A stretch of 64,000 nt of DNA, taken from NCBI GenBank assembly GCA_900756545.1, contig CAAEKO010000053.1, positions 33,914 through 97,913 on the forward strand. Direction: 5' to 3'. Below are positions 27,438 to 36,381 of the stretch, one piece after another (the first letter of the stretch is position 1; every line of letters starts with the position of its first letter). Source of the stretch: Clostridia bacterium (GTDB taxonomy: Bacteria > Bacillota > Clostridia > UBA1381). Made by a program: the position numbers and the translations under genes. Below the pieces are notes generated by a model, which was not told where the DNA came from, did no database searches, and saw only the letters and a program-made list of their open reading frames with translations.

Positions 27438-28751
27438 TTGCGAAATTACAGCACGCAAATGGAAGCGGCAAAGAAGGGAATAATCACGCCTGAGATGGAA
27501 ACAGTTGCGGGAAAGGAAAATATGCCGCCGGAAAAGCTCATGGCGCTGGTGGCCTGCGGCCAGGTGGCAATTCCGGCCAATAAGAACCATACCGCTTTGT
27601 CGGCGGAGGGGATCGGAGCCGGGCTGAAAACCAAAATCAATGTGAATCTGGGAATTTCCGGGGACTGCAATAATTATGATGTGGAAATGCAGAAGGTGGA
27701 TTTAGCGATTCGGTTCGGCGCGGAAGCGATCATGGATTTGAGTAATTACGGAAAAACCAACATATTCCGCAGGGAGCTGATCCAAAAATCTCCGGCAATG
27801 ATCGGCACAGTACCGATGTATGACGCGATCGGCTACTTGGAAAAGGATCTTTTGGAGATCACCGCAGAGGACTTTTTGAAGGTTATCCGGGCGCATGCCG
27901 AGGAGGGTGTTGATTTCATGACGATCCATGCGGGGATCAACCGCCGTACGGTGGAGGCGTTCCGCAGAGAAGGACGCAAAATGAATATCGTGTCCCGGGG
28001 CGGCTCGCTTTTGTTTGCGTGGATGGCGATGACGGGCAATGAGAACCCGTTCTTTGAGCATTATGGCGAGGTGCTGGACATTCTGCGGGAGTATGACGTG
28101 ACTATCAGCCTGGGCGACGCCCTGCGGCCCGGCTGTATTGACGATAGCTCCGATGCAGGACAGATTGCCGAACTAATTGAGCTGGGGCATTTGACGAAGT
28201 GTGCATGGGAACGGGATGTACAGGTGATGATCGAAGGGCCGGGCCATATGGCGATGAATGAGATCGCGGCGAATATGACTATGGAGAAACGAATATGCCA
28301 TAACGCCCCCTTCTATGTTTTAGGCCCGCTGGTTACGGACATTGCCCCGGGATATGACCATATCACCTCAGCAATCGGGGGCGCCATCGCAGCGGCCAAC
28401 GGCGCAGACTTTTTGTGCTATGTCACGCCGGCGGAGCATCTGCGTCTGCCGAATTTGGAGGATGTAAAAGAGGGAATTATTGCAAGCAAAATTGCGGCGC
28501 ATGCGGCGGATATCGCTAAGGGTATTCCCAACGCCAGAGATATTGATAATAAAATGGCGGAAGCCCGGCATAAGGTAGACTGGGAGGAGATGTTCAAATA
28601 TGCGATCGACCCGGACAAGGCACGGACATATTATGAAAGCACGCCGCCTGCTGACCGGCACACCTGCTCCATGTGCGGGAAAATGTGCGCAGTGCGGACG
28701 ACGAATATGATTTTGGAAGGCAAAGATGTGACCTTCTGCACAGAAAAATAA
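27438..28751 (+). CDS. thiC: Phosphomethylpyrimidine synthase
   Basis: Radical SAM enzyme that rearranges aminoimidazole ribotide to HMP-phosphate, the pyrimidine of thiamine. TTG 27438 is the likely start: GGAAGGAG lies 9 bases upstream and the result, MRNYSTQMEAAKKGI, matches the family start, giving 437 residues. Visible motifs include NVNLGISGDCNNYD, IEGPGHMAMNEI and GGAIAAANGADFLCYVTPAEHL. The C-terminal cluster HTCSMCGKMCAVR supplies the cysteines for the iron-sulfur cluster. The spacing is C-x2-C-x3-C as read. It is controlled by the TPP riboswitch directly upstream. Confidence 0.95.
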   Translation: MRNYSTQMEAAKKGIITPEMETVAGKENMPPEKLMALVACGQVAIPANKNHTALSAEGIGAGLKTKINVNLGISGDCNNYDVEMQKVDLAIRFGAEAIMDLSNYGKTNIFRRELIQKSPAMIGTVPMYDAIGYLEKDLLEITAEDFLKVIRAHAEEGVDFMTIHAGINRRTVEAFRREGRKMNIVSRGGSLLFAWMAMTGNENPFFEHYGEVLDILREYDVTISLGDALRPGCIDDSSDAGQIAELIELGHLTKCAWERDVQVMIEGPGHMAMNEIAANMTMEKRICHNAPFYVLGPLVTDIAPGYDHITSAIGGAIAAANGADFLCYVTPAEHLRLPNLEDVKEGIIASKIAAHAADIAKGIPNARDIDNKMAEARHKVDWEEMFKYAIDPDKARTYYESTPPADRHTCSMCGKMCAVRTTNMILEGKDVTFCTEK

Positions 28752-28831
28752 CTTTCCGGCAGGGAAAATAGCCATTTCCGGCAGGACACTGTCAAAGGGG
28801 GAGCGCCCTGGGGCAGAGCCGGAGATGTTTA

Positions 28832-28940
28832 TATAAAGCGATGGGAGTCCGTGTTTCGGGTTGAGAGGAAGAAATTGATCTTCGACCGACCAAAAATGGA
28901 TATGGAAACATACTGGTCCCAATCGCTTTATACTCTTTTT
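28832..28940 (+). promoter_or_regulatory. Variant TPP-like riboswitch candidate upstream of thiW
   Basis: A long P1 pairs TATAAAGCGAT (28832-28842) with ATCGCTTTATA (28922-28932), extended by GGGA/TCCC. Inside, TTGAGAGGAAG...CTTCGACC closely repeats the pyrimidine-binding arm of the thiC riboswitch (CTGAGAGGAAG...CTTCGACC). The pyrophosphate arm is absent and replaced by CCA/TGG closing a TATG-GAAA-CATA hairpin. The 3' strand of P1 is followed by CTCTTTTT, so P1 itself can serve as the terminator stem. Position and partial homology make thiamine-related control very likely; the ligand is unknown. Confidence 0.75.
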
Positions 28941-28991
28941 CGGCTTGTTTCCATGATTTTTTGGAAGCAATCTATGAAAGAGGGAATTTAA

Positions 28992-29546
28992 ATGTTAAGA
29001 CAAAAACCGACAATTTATAAGCTGACCGTACTTGCAATGCTCGTTGCGCTGGGCGTAGTAATTTCACCGATTCTGCGCGTAGAGGGGATGTGCCCAATGG
29101 CACATTTTATTAATATTACCTGCTCTGTATTGCTGGGGCCATGGTATTCGCTTCTGTGCGCAACGATGATCGGGGTGATTCGGATGATCTTTATGGGGAT
29201 TCCGCCGCTGGCGCTGACAGGAGCTGTGTTCGGGGCATGCCTGTCCGGCGTCCTGTACAGAGCTTCTAACGGCAAAATCATTTTTGCAGTTTTGGGCGAG
29301 GTGATTGGTACGGGCATTATCGGCGCCATCGTTTCTTATCCGGTCATGGCGTTTTTAATGGGACGTTCCGGTCTGACGCTGTTTTTCTATGTACCTTCCT
29401 TTATCATGGGTACACTAATCGGCGGTGCGGTCGCATATATTTTCTTAAAGGCACTTTCCAGAACTGGAATGCTGGCAAAATTCCAGTTGAGTTTGGGGGC
29501 AAAAGCTTATGATAAACCAAATGCTGGCGTTAAGGCGGCAAATTAA
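28992..29546 (+). CDS. thiW: ThiW, substrate-binding S component for thiazole uptake
   Basis: Membrane S component of an energy-coupling-factor transporter, taken from comparative genomics to import the thiazole precursor (hydroxyethylthiazole). The 184-residue protein is mostly hydrophobic with about five or six membrane segments and has the family-like VEGMCPMAHFINITCSVLLGPWYS start region. The shared ATPases and T component are not in this window. ATG 28992 follows GAGGGA. Its 3' end overlaps thiM by 38 bases, and it is preceded by the variant riboswitch. Confidence 0.88.
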   Translation: MLRQKPTIYKLTVLAMLVALGVVISPILRVEGMCPMAHFINITCSVLLGPWYSLLCATMIGVIRMIFMGIPPLALTGAVFGACLSGVLYRASNGKIIFAVLGEVIGTGIIGAIVSYPVMAFLMGRSGLTLFFYVPSFIMGTLIGGAVAYIFLKALSRTGMLAKFQLSLGAKAYDKPNAGVKAAN

Positions 29547-30324
29547 GGAGAAGCACCCGCTGATCCATTGTATTACGAACCCAATTTCCATCAATGACTG
29601 CGCCAACGCCGTACTGGCAGTTGGCGCAAAGCCTATTATGGCGGAGCATCCACGGGAAGCGGCTGAGATTACGGAAACTGCGGCCTGCCTTGCGGTGAAT
29701 CTGGGGAATATTACCGATGCACGGATGGAGTCTATCCTGCTTTCCGGCCGGACGGCAAATAAACTGGGTATTCCCCATATTATTGACGCTGTGGGTGTGA
29801 CATGCAGTACGCTGCGGCTGGAGCTGGCGCAGGTTTATATCCGGGAAACAAGACCATGGATTATCAAGGGAAATATTTCCGAGATTAAAAAGCTGTGCGG
29901 TGAAAAAGAAAACGCCGTGGGAATCGACGCGGGGGAAATAGACGAGATTTCCCCGGGGAATATTGCCCGGTACGCCGCTCTTCTCTGCGGATATGCGGAA
30001 AAAACCGGCGCGGTTATCCTGGCTTCGGGAAAGACCGATCTGGTGTGCACCCGAGACCAGGCTGTAGCTGTGCAGAACGGTACGTCTATGCTTTCAAAGC
30101 TGACCGGGACGGGCTGTATGCTTAATGTCCTGACCGGATCATTTCTGGCGGAAAAGGAGCCGTTTTTCGCGGCTTTGTTGGGCTGTGCGGTACTGGGGAT
30201 CGCCGGGGAACTTGCAGAAACTCCATTGGGAACAGGCAGCTTCCATACAGCGTTGCTGGACAGGCTTTATACAATAGATGATGAAATAATCAAAGAAAAA
30301 ATAAAGGCGGGAGAAATCCGATGA
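29509..30324 (+). CDS. thiM: Hydroxyethylthiazole kinase
   Basis: Phosphorylates salvaged hydroxyethylthiazole. The 271-residue ribokinase-like protein begins with the typical HPLIHCITNPISINDCAN segment and carries the active-site loop LTGTGCMLN, with Cys203 at the position usual for this enzyme. Start ATG 29509 lies inside the end of thiW and has GGGGG upstream, so the genes are coupled. Together with ThiW it forms a thiazole salvage route, matching the absence of thiG, thiS, thiF and thiH here. Confidence 0.95.
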   Translation: MINQMLALRRQIKEKHPLIHCITNPISINDCANAVLAVGAKPIMAEHPREAAEITETAACLAVNLGNITDARMESILLSGRTANKLGIPHIIDAVGVTCSTLRLELAQVYIRETRPWIIKGNISEIKKLCGEKENAVGIDAGEIDEISPGNIARYAALLCGYAEKTGAVILASGKTDLVCTRDQAVAVQNGTSMLSKLTGTGCMLNVLTGSFLAEKEPFFAALLGCAVLGIAGELAETPLGTGSFHTALLDRLYTIDDEIIKEKIKAGEIR

Positions 30325-30959
30325 AATTTGATTTGACACTTTATCTGGTGACAGACAGCTCGTATCATACAGAGACGCAGTTTTTAAGGATAGTAGAGGA
30401 AGCCTGTAAAGGCGGCGTGACGCTTGTCCAGCTCCGGGAAAAGAACCGGAGCGGACGGGACTATCTCACCCTTGCGCAGAAGGTGAAGAAAATAACCGAT
30501 CAATATGGTATCCCGCTGATTATTGACGACCGGATCGATATAGCCATGGCCGCGGACGCCGCCGGTGTGCATGTAGGCGGAAGTGATATTCCGGTGCGGT
30601 ATGCCCGGAAGCTTTTAGGGAAAGATAAGATTGTGGGCGCCACCGCAAAAACAGTGGAGCAGGCCCAGGCCGCCTGCGCCGGGGGGGCGGATTATTTAGG
30701 TGTGGGGGCTATGTATCCTACCACCACGAAGGTCGTTACCATGCTGACTGAGCCAGCGATGATTGGAAAAATCAAAGCGGCTGTACCACTTCCTGTCGTG
30801 GCGATCGGGGGTCTGAACAAGGATAATTTGGACATTTTAGAGGATAGGCCCATAGACGGGATCGCGGTTGTGACAGCAATCATGAAAGCGGATGATCCCC
30901 GGATTGCCGCTATGGAATTGAAAAAAAGGGTAATAGCCCTGAAAGGAAGCTTGGAATGA
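30321..30959 (+). CDS. thiE: Thiamine-phosphate synthase
   Basis: Joins HMP-diphosphate and thiazole phosphate to give thiamine phosphate. The 212-residue TIM barrel shows VTLVQLREKNRSGRDYL, LIIDDRIDIAMAADAAGVHVG, the GADYLGVGAMYPTTTK phosphate site and a final VVAIGGLN. It overlaps thiM by four bases (ATGA) and thiD in the same way, showing tight translational coupling. Confidence 0.96.
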   Translation: MKFDLTLYLVTDSSYHTETQFLRIVEEACKGGVTLVQLREKNRSGRDYLTLAQKVKKITDQYGIPLIIDDRIDIAMAADAAGVHVGGSDIPVRYARKLLGKDKIVGATAKTVEQAQAACAGGADYLGVGAMYPTTTKVVTMLTEPAMIGKIKAAVPLPVVAIGGLNKDNLDILEDRPIDGIAVVTAIMKADDPRIAAMELKKRVIALKGSLE

Positions 30960-31738
30960 AAAAGATATTGACCATTGCGGGATCAGATTGCAGCGGCGGC
31001 GCGGGAATACAGGCCGATATCAAGACGATAACGGCCCATAAAATGTATGCCATGAGCGCAGTCACAGCGTTGACTGCTCAGAATACCACCGGCGTTTTCG
31101 GAATCATGGAGGTTACGCCGGAATTTCTGGCGCAGCAGTTGGACTGCATTTTTACAGACATTGTGCCGGACGCGGTGAAAATTGGAATGGTTTCCAGCGC
31201 GGCGTTGATTCATGTGATCGTAGAAAAACTGAAGGAATATCATGCGGAAAGCATCGTGGTAGACCCGGTGATGATCTCAACCAGCGGAAGCCGGCTTTTG
31301 CAGGATGAAGCTGTTTCTGCGCTGACAGAAGAGCTTTTGCCAATGGGAACGGTAATCACGCCGAATGTCCCGGAGGCGGAGGTGCTGGCTGGTATGGAGA
31401 TACATTCTCCGGCGGATATGGCTGCCGCGGCAAAGCGGATTGCCGGAAAGCAGGCCGTGTTGATTAAAGGCGGGCATTTGTCCGGCTCTGCGGACGATCT
31501 CCTATATGCAAACGGAACAGAAAACTGGTTCAAGGCTGTGCGGGTGGAAAATCACAATACGCACGGTACAGGCTGTACCCTGTCGTCGGCCATAGCCTGC
31601 GGCCTTGCCGCGGGACTCAGCCCTGCACAAAGCGCCGAAAAAGCAAAAGCTTATGTGTACGGGGCATTGCAGGCCGGTTTAGATTTGGGAAAAGGCGATG
31701 GGCCGCTTGACCATTGTTATCAGATTGAAGCGCGTTAA
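30956..31738 (+). CDS. thiD: HMP / HMP-phosphate kinase
   Basis: Phosphorylates hydroxymethylpyrimidine and its monophosphate to HMP-diphosphate. The 260-residue ribokinase-fold protein starts LTIAGSDCSGGAGIQADIKT, the family signature, and has VVDPVMISTSGSRLL, VLIKGGH and the anion-hole motif NTHGTGCTLSSAIACGLA. It overlaps thiE by four bases and is the last gene of the thi operon, with a hairpin directly after the stop codon. Confidence 0.96.
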   Translation: MKKILTIAGSDCSGGAGIQADIKTITAHKMYAMSAVTALTAQNTTGVFGIMEVTPEFLAQQLDCIFTDIVPDAVKIGMVSSAALIHVIVEKLKEYHAESIVVDPVMISTSGSRLLQDEAVSALTEELLPMGTVITPNVPEAEVLAGMEIHSPADMAAAAKRIAGKQAVLIKGGHLSGSADDLLYANGTENWFKAVRVENHNTHGTGCTLSSAIACGLAAGLSPAQSAEKAKAYVYGALQAGLDLGKGDGPLDHCYQIEAR

Positions 31739-31766
31739 AAGTATGTTTTGCCAAAAAAACATACTT
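31739..31766 (+). terminator. Hairpin after thiD
   Basis: AAGTATGTTTT (31739-31749) pairs with AAAACATACTT (31756-31766). Only CTTAAT follows, so it is a moderate terminator for the thi operon. Confidence 0.55.
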
Positions 31767-31779
31767 CTTAATATAACAA

Positions 31780-31819
31780 AAATCCGAACCCATCCCTGAT
31801 AAGGGAAAAGTTCGGATTT
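31780..31819 (-). terminator. Strong terminator reading in the minus direction, left edge of the element
   Basis: AAATCCGAAC/GTTCGGATTT encloses a smaller CCCT-GATA-AGGG hairpin. On the minus strand the stem is followed by a TTTTTGTTA run, so it suits transcripts coming from the recombinase or, before insertion, from the tRNA operon. Confidence 0.75.
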
Positions 31820-31827
31820 GATTTGTT

Positions 31828-31836
31828 TGGTGAGCC
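31828..31836. repeat. Candidate left attachment site: 9-bp copy of the tRNA-Lys 3' end
   Basis: TGGTGAGCC here is identical to 37768-37776, the last nine bases of tRNA-Lys on the minus strand (GGCTCACCA). It is followed on that strand by a terminator, as expected for the displaced 3' flank of the tRNA gene. Nine bases are few, so chance is not excluded. Confidence 0.45.
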
Positions 31837-33556
31837 GAATCATGTGATATACAAATATTTTCCCCTGTATTCTTTTTTATATCAGCATATAATTCATCTG
31901 TGATTTCTACAGTATCTTTACCTGCATTCAGTATAATTGTTATTTTATAATTGCCCTTTACCTTATCCCTGTCGTGGTCGTCATAAAGATATATTTTGTT
32001 TACAAGCATATTTATTAGTGCCTTGCGTTGTGCTATATTCAGTATGTCGCGTTCTTTAAACTGTTTTAAGAAAAACTTGATTTCTTCTTCATTCAATCCT
32101 AATGTTTTTGTTCTTTCAACTGCTATCGAATTTTCCAAACTGTCAATCTCTGTTTTTAGCTCTTTTATTCTTGCGAAAATGTCTTGTCTTACGGAATTAT
32201 CCTCGCAGCTATCTAAGGCTTGTATTTGATTATTTTTGGCTGTTAAACAACTATTCAACCGCCTTTGCAATTGTACTAATGTAAGGTTAGCATTATCTTT
32301 TTGCGCTATAGCATTTATTTTCTTTGCTATTTGATTTATATTCTTATCAGTCAAAATACTTTTACATTTTTCAAGGACATATTCCTCAATATATTGCTTG
32401 CCTACCATTTTCTTGCCGCAATTCTTCTCATTTTTACATTTGTAATAACAGTATTTTTTGCTGGCATTACCGCTGTGTCCAACCATTTTCTGATGTTCTT
32501 CATCAATTCCGTTATCTCTGCAATGTCCGCAAAATAGTTTTCCTAATAAAATATAATCTTCTTTTGCTCGTTTTCGTGCAGGGTTCTTTTTGTTTTGTTC
32601 AAGTATTTTTTGAACATTGTCAAATAAATCCTTGTCAACAATCTGCGGAATACGGTTCGGAATAACAACGTCCTTGTAAATATACGTCCCTAAATATCGC
32701 TCATTCTTTAACATATGATGAAGTGAATTATTATTGAATTTCGCCCCCAAACTGCTTCTAATACCTCTGTCATTTAGATACTGACATATTTCCGCAACTG
32801 ACACTCCGCTTGCATACATCGAAAAAATCTTTTTAACATAAGGAGCCGTATCTTCATCTATCGTATATTCTCTGTCAATAATTTTAAAGCCGAACGGCAC
32901 AGTCCCACCAAGGAATTTGCCTAACTGCGCATTTGCGCTTGACCCGCGCTGTGTCTTTTCAGACAAGTCAATAGAGTAATACTCATTTATACCAAGCAAA
33001 ACCGCTTTAACGATTATCCCGATTGAGCCGTCTGGTATCAATTCAGTAGCTGAAATAACCTTAACCCCGTTTTCCTCTAATATATGTTCATTATTAAGAG
33101 CGTCACGCATTTTCTTGCAAATCGGTCAAATTTCCAAACTAAAACAGCGTCAAAGGTTTTGTGTCGGCTATCCCTTAACATTTGCTGAAAGGCATCTCTA
33201 TCATCGTTTCGCCCCGTCTTTGCTTCATCTTTGTAGATTTTCACAATATTCATATCATTGTTTGCAGCATATTTTTTGCAAGCGTCTACTTGTTGTTTAA
33301 TACTGTCTCGTTTTTGTGCGTCACTTGAATATCGTGCGTATATTACAATGTTCTTCATAGATGTACTCCTAACGAATTATAACATAATCCAGGTTAGATT
33401 TCATTATATGATAACCAAGCTCACAAATCAACCCGTTCATTATAAATACAATAAAATCATCTCCAAAATAAATAATATGTTATTCAAATACATATTTATC
33501 ACTTGTGTGATAGAATGGTTGTAGCTTTCTTATCAACGACCTCTTGAATAATAATA

Positions 33557-35254
33557 TCATAATGCGAGCGCAGTTTTCGTTAAATTATTCGAGGTTTCTC
33601 TACTTTGCTCATTCTGTTTGTCGATTAATTCCTTACTAAGCATTTCACGGTCATAATTTAGTTTATCAAGCATAAAACTATGGCGAAGTTCAAAACTTTC
33701 AAATATATCATCCCACGTTAAAGCGTACACTTCATACTTTTCAACTTGATACACTAAACCTGGTTTACCCTTATCTTCGAAAGCCTTATATTGAGCTTTA
33801 ACATCTTCATCAACCTCTTTGCAAACTGCAATAAATTTCCATCGCCTATGAATACTTGAAAACTGTGGTTGCTTACGAATAAAATCCATATAATCTTCAA
33901 TTTGGCGCAAAACTATCTTTGATAGTGGCACCCTTGGCGCTTTTAGCTCAACAACAATATTTTCTTCCATTGAATTCCCAAAAGAGTTCTCAACCTTACG
34001 TGCGCTACATAAAAAGATGTCCATTCTCCTTGCTGATTCAGCATCTTCATCTAATTTATCCGTAGATTTTTTAGCCCCATATAATATATAGAGATATTGT
34101 TCTAATGCCTTTTGCATAGTACGGTCTGCACTTGCCAAATTATATTGCTCTCCAAACAACCAATAATGTTGCTCAACAATTTTTTGAATATGATTTCGTT
34201 CATTCGTAAATTTCTCTAAATCATAGACTAGGGCTTTTAAAATTTCTATTATTCTATAACGGTTTTCAATAAAATTTATTGTATCTATGATATTTTCCAA
34301 TCGTGTTTTCTGTAACATATCAGCTAGACTTTTTCGTTGGTCATAAGTTAATTCAACTATTTGTTCAATAATACTTAAAACATTTTCACGTTCTTCTGAA
34401 TTAAGTAATAAGTTCAAAAAACCAAGTAGAGATTTTTCTTGAATATCTTTTAATTTATAAAAAATCTTTGGTTCTAGACAATACAATTCCTTTGTTACCC
34501 TTATTAAGTCACTTTTTCGTAACTGACCGTATACATCATTCGGAAAAACAGGGAAAGTTTTCTTTACTTTTATCATTTTATCTATTTCTTCATCAGCTTT
34601 GTTAGACAAATATAATTTCATTTTAACACTAATTAATTCTTGTATTGTTTTCATTAATTCTTTTAGCGTTTTATGATTTTCTTCCGTTTCTCCTAATTCA
34701 ATTTGAGTTGAAAACGAAACATTATCTATGTCACTGAAAAAACTAGATTTAACAAATACACTATGATTGAAATTTACAGTATTTCTATTAAATGTAGTAG
34801 TATCAGTTCCTTTGATGACATTATTTTTATCAAAAAAATAACAACAAAATTTTTCTCTAATCTTTTCATTCCATATTACTAAACTTATATTGAAATTCAC
34901 GCCATTTATTTTTTTATTAATAGCAATATTAAATAAACTAATCAGCAGCAAATTCAGCCTAATATCTTTCTCAGGGTTAGTCGTATAGCGTTCAAACCGT
35001 ATATCTGTTCTGCGAAAGCTATATTCAACTAATTGTAAATCGTTAATGCAATACATAAAGGTCGAAGCAAATCCACTGTATAAAGTGTACTTGCCAATCT
35101 TATCAGCATTTACCTCTGTACGCCATGTGCCAGTGAGCGGCACATATCTACAACTGATAATATCTTTATTAGCCATATCAGGGATTTTAGGCTGCTCTGT
35201 ACTGCTAATAGCATACATACTAATATAGGTCTTAAAATATTTTTTATTTTTCAT
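33557..35254 (-). CDS. Shedu-type (DUF4263) nuclease fused to a replication-initiator-like N-terminal domain
   Basis: A 565-residue protein. Residues about 355-530 match the Shedu anti-phage domain pattern: EQHYWLFGEQYNL, then RMDIFL with Asp412, NIVVELKAP with Glu436 and Lys438 of a PD-(D/E)xK nuclease site, Gln451 in RQIEDYMDF, and a final VYALTWDDIFES. Residues 1-150 resemble the neighbouring initiator-like protein: RTDIRFERY and LNLLLISLF align with RTDIRLDSY and LNTLLISLF there. The middle is helical and AT-rich in coding. Known Shedu proteins carry varied N-terminal sensor domains; this one appears derived from the element's own replication protein. Function as a defence nuclease is inferred, not shown. 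The start ATG 35254 has AGGATGA upstream. Confidence 0.7.
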   Translation of the reverse strand: MKNKKYFKTYISMYAISSTEQPKIPDMANKDIISCRYVPLTGTWRTEVNADKIGKYTLYSGFASTFMYCINDLQLVEYSFRRTDIRFERYTTNPEKDIRLNLLLISLFNIAINKKINGVNFNISLVIWNEKIREKFCCYFFDKNNVIKGTDTTTFNRNTVNFNHSVFVKSSFFSDIDNVSFSTQIELGETEENHKTLKELMKTIQELISVKMKLYLSNKADEEIDKMIKVKKTFPVFPNDVYGQLRKSDLIRVTKELYCLEPKIFYKLKDIQEKSLLGFLNLLLNSEERENVLSIIEQIVELTYDQRKSLADMLQKTRLENIIDTINFIENRYRIIEILKALVYDLEKFTNERNHIQKIVEQHYWLFGEQYNLASADRTMQKALEQYLYILYGAKKSTDKLDEDAESARRMDIFLCSARKVENSFGNSMEENIVVELKAPRVPLSKIVLRQIEDYMDFIRKQPQFSSIHRRWKFIAVCKEVDEDVKAQYKAFEDKGKPGLVYQVEKYEVYALTWDDIFESFELRHSFMLDKLNYDREMLSKELIDKQNEQSRETSNNLTKTALAL

Positions 35255-35472
35255 AAAAAAATCATCCTTTCTAAAATAAATTTATTATTGCATATATTCT
35301 CTGGTTTTCACTCTTATGAGCGACTATTCAATACACAGGTTTTTACAATAGCTGAGCTATTGCTCTTTATAATTATTTATTCATGAATATCAAAATCTTT
35401 AATTTTTGACGCTATCACTACCTTTCTCGGCTTGTACCGTAAAATCAAAATAGGGTAAAAAATACCGTATTT

Positions 35473-36381
35473 TCAGCAGTCAAAAAAGTCATTCATAGCC
35501 GTCTTTATCTTTGCAATATAAGTCTGCAAATCAGCTTTTGAAAAGAACTCAATATGCGTCTTGTTATAAATGTAATCTGCCCGTTCTTGCACTCGCGCCT
35601 TTTTTACACCGCACATCAGCAAAAATTCTTTCAGTTGACGCCTTGTAAATACTGTCATTCCATGAGCATAAGTATTAAAAAAACTTGTCGCTAAATCGCA
35701 CTTTGACGCTGACTTGCTGTTATAATTACAATAATTTATATAAGCACTATATAAATTCTTATTGCAATCTCTTTGCAAACCCTCATACAACATTGGGAGC
35801 TGGTCTAACTTCTTAAACCACATTTCTTTTATCTCGTGTGGTGGGTGACCAGCCTCATTTGTTGATTTCAAGCTTCTAAACTCCAAACGCGCCTTAGCCC
35901 TATCAGTATCGTTAGTTTGAAATTTCTTATTATAATACTTCACTTCCCAATACTGATTTTTCGTTGATATATCCGAAAATTCCTTTGTTTGAGTGAGCAT
36001 ATGGCTGATAGCTTGTCCATTTGTATCATTGAACAGCACGCTAAACAGGCTAATCAGCAATGTGTTCAGCTTATAATACTCCTTGAAATTATCCTCATAG
36101 CTATCCAAACGAATATCGGTACGCCAATATGTACAATCTGAAATTTGCATATGATTAAATAGTTCAACAGCACTGGCTTGAAATTCGCTATATGCAAAAA
36201 TATCACCTTTCAGCTTGTTCAAGTTAATACGCGTTATATATGAATCCGTTCTTGGGAATTTTACCGCTCGAATAGATTCAATGTCATATACCAACGGCAG
36301 AGCGGGGACACCCTTGCTTTTTACAGCAAAGGTGTGAATGCTCGCATTTAATTTATAATTGCTTAGTTTTAGTTTATTCAT
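35473..36381 (-). CDS. Replication-initiator-like protein of the mobile element
   Basis: A 302-residue basic protein. The segment YWRTDIRLDSY (85-95) followed by LNTLLISLF, a YWEVKYYNKK stretch and RLEFRSLK (165-172) resembles the pattern of rolling-circle initiators of the Rep_trans type, in which an R-x-D-x-x-x-D motif and a later R-x-E strand form the core. No clear catalytic Tyr motif can be assigned by eye, so this is a family-level guess. The N-terminal half is paralogous to the N-terminus of the Shedu-type protein. The gene overlaps the 80-residue gene upstream by eight bases. Confidence 0.5.
   Translation of the reverse strand: MNKLKLSNYKLNASIHTFAVKSKGVPALPLVYDIESIRAVKFPRTDSYITRINLNKLKGDIFAYSEFQASAVELFNHMQISDCTYWRTDIRLDSYEDNFKEYYKLNTLLISLFSVLFNDTNGQAISHMLTQTKEFSDISTKNQYWEVKYYNKKFQTNDTDRAKARLEFRSLKSTNEAGHPPHEIKEMWFKKLDQLPMLYEGLQRDCNKNLYSAYINYCNYNSKSASKCDLATSFFNTYAHGMTVFTRRQLKEFLLMCGVKKARVQERADYIYNKTHIEFFSKADLQTYIAKIKTAMNDFFDC

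Larger units (their letters stand above)
31617..33358 (-). pseudogene. Large serine recombinase, frameshifted
   Basis: The first 80-odd residues (from ATG 33358) form the resolvase catalytic domain: VIYARYSSDAQKRDSIKQQ with the nucleophile Ser in YSSD, then VLVWKFDRFAR. Around 33107-33115 the frame changes by one base in an AAAA run: the first frame ends shortly after FAR, while the second continues with the expected ENGVKVISATE. The rest has the recombinase domain (GKFLGGTVPFGFKI), a zinc ribbon (FCGHC...CKNEKNCGKK) and a coiled coil. The second frame has no stop before the element edge and runs into sequence antisense to thiD up to 31617, so the native C-terminus is unclear. One missing base could be a real inactivation or a sequencing error. 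Confidence 0.85.

Noticed and set aside
28790..28935. Annotating the thiW leader as an ordinary TPP riboswitch
   Set aside because: Only the pyrimidine-arm motif matches; the conserved pyrophosphate-arm bases found in the thiC leader are absent.
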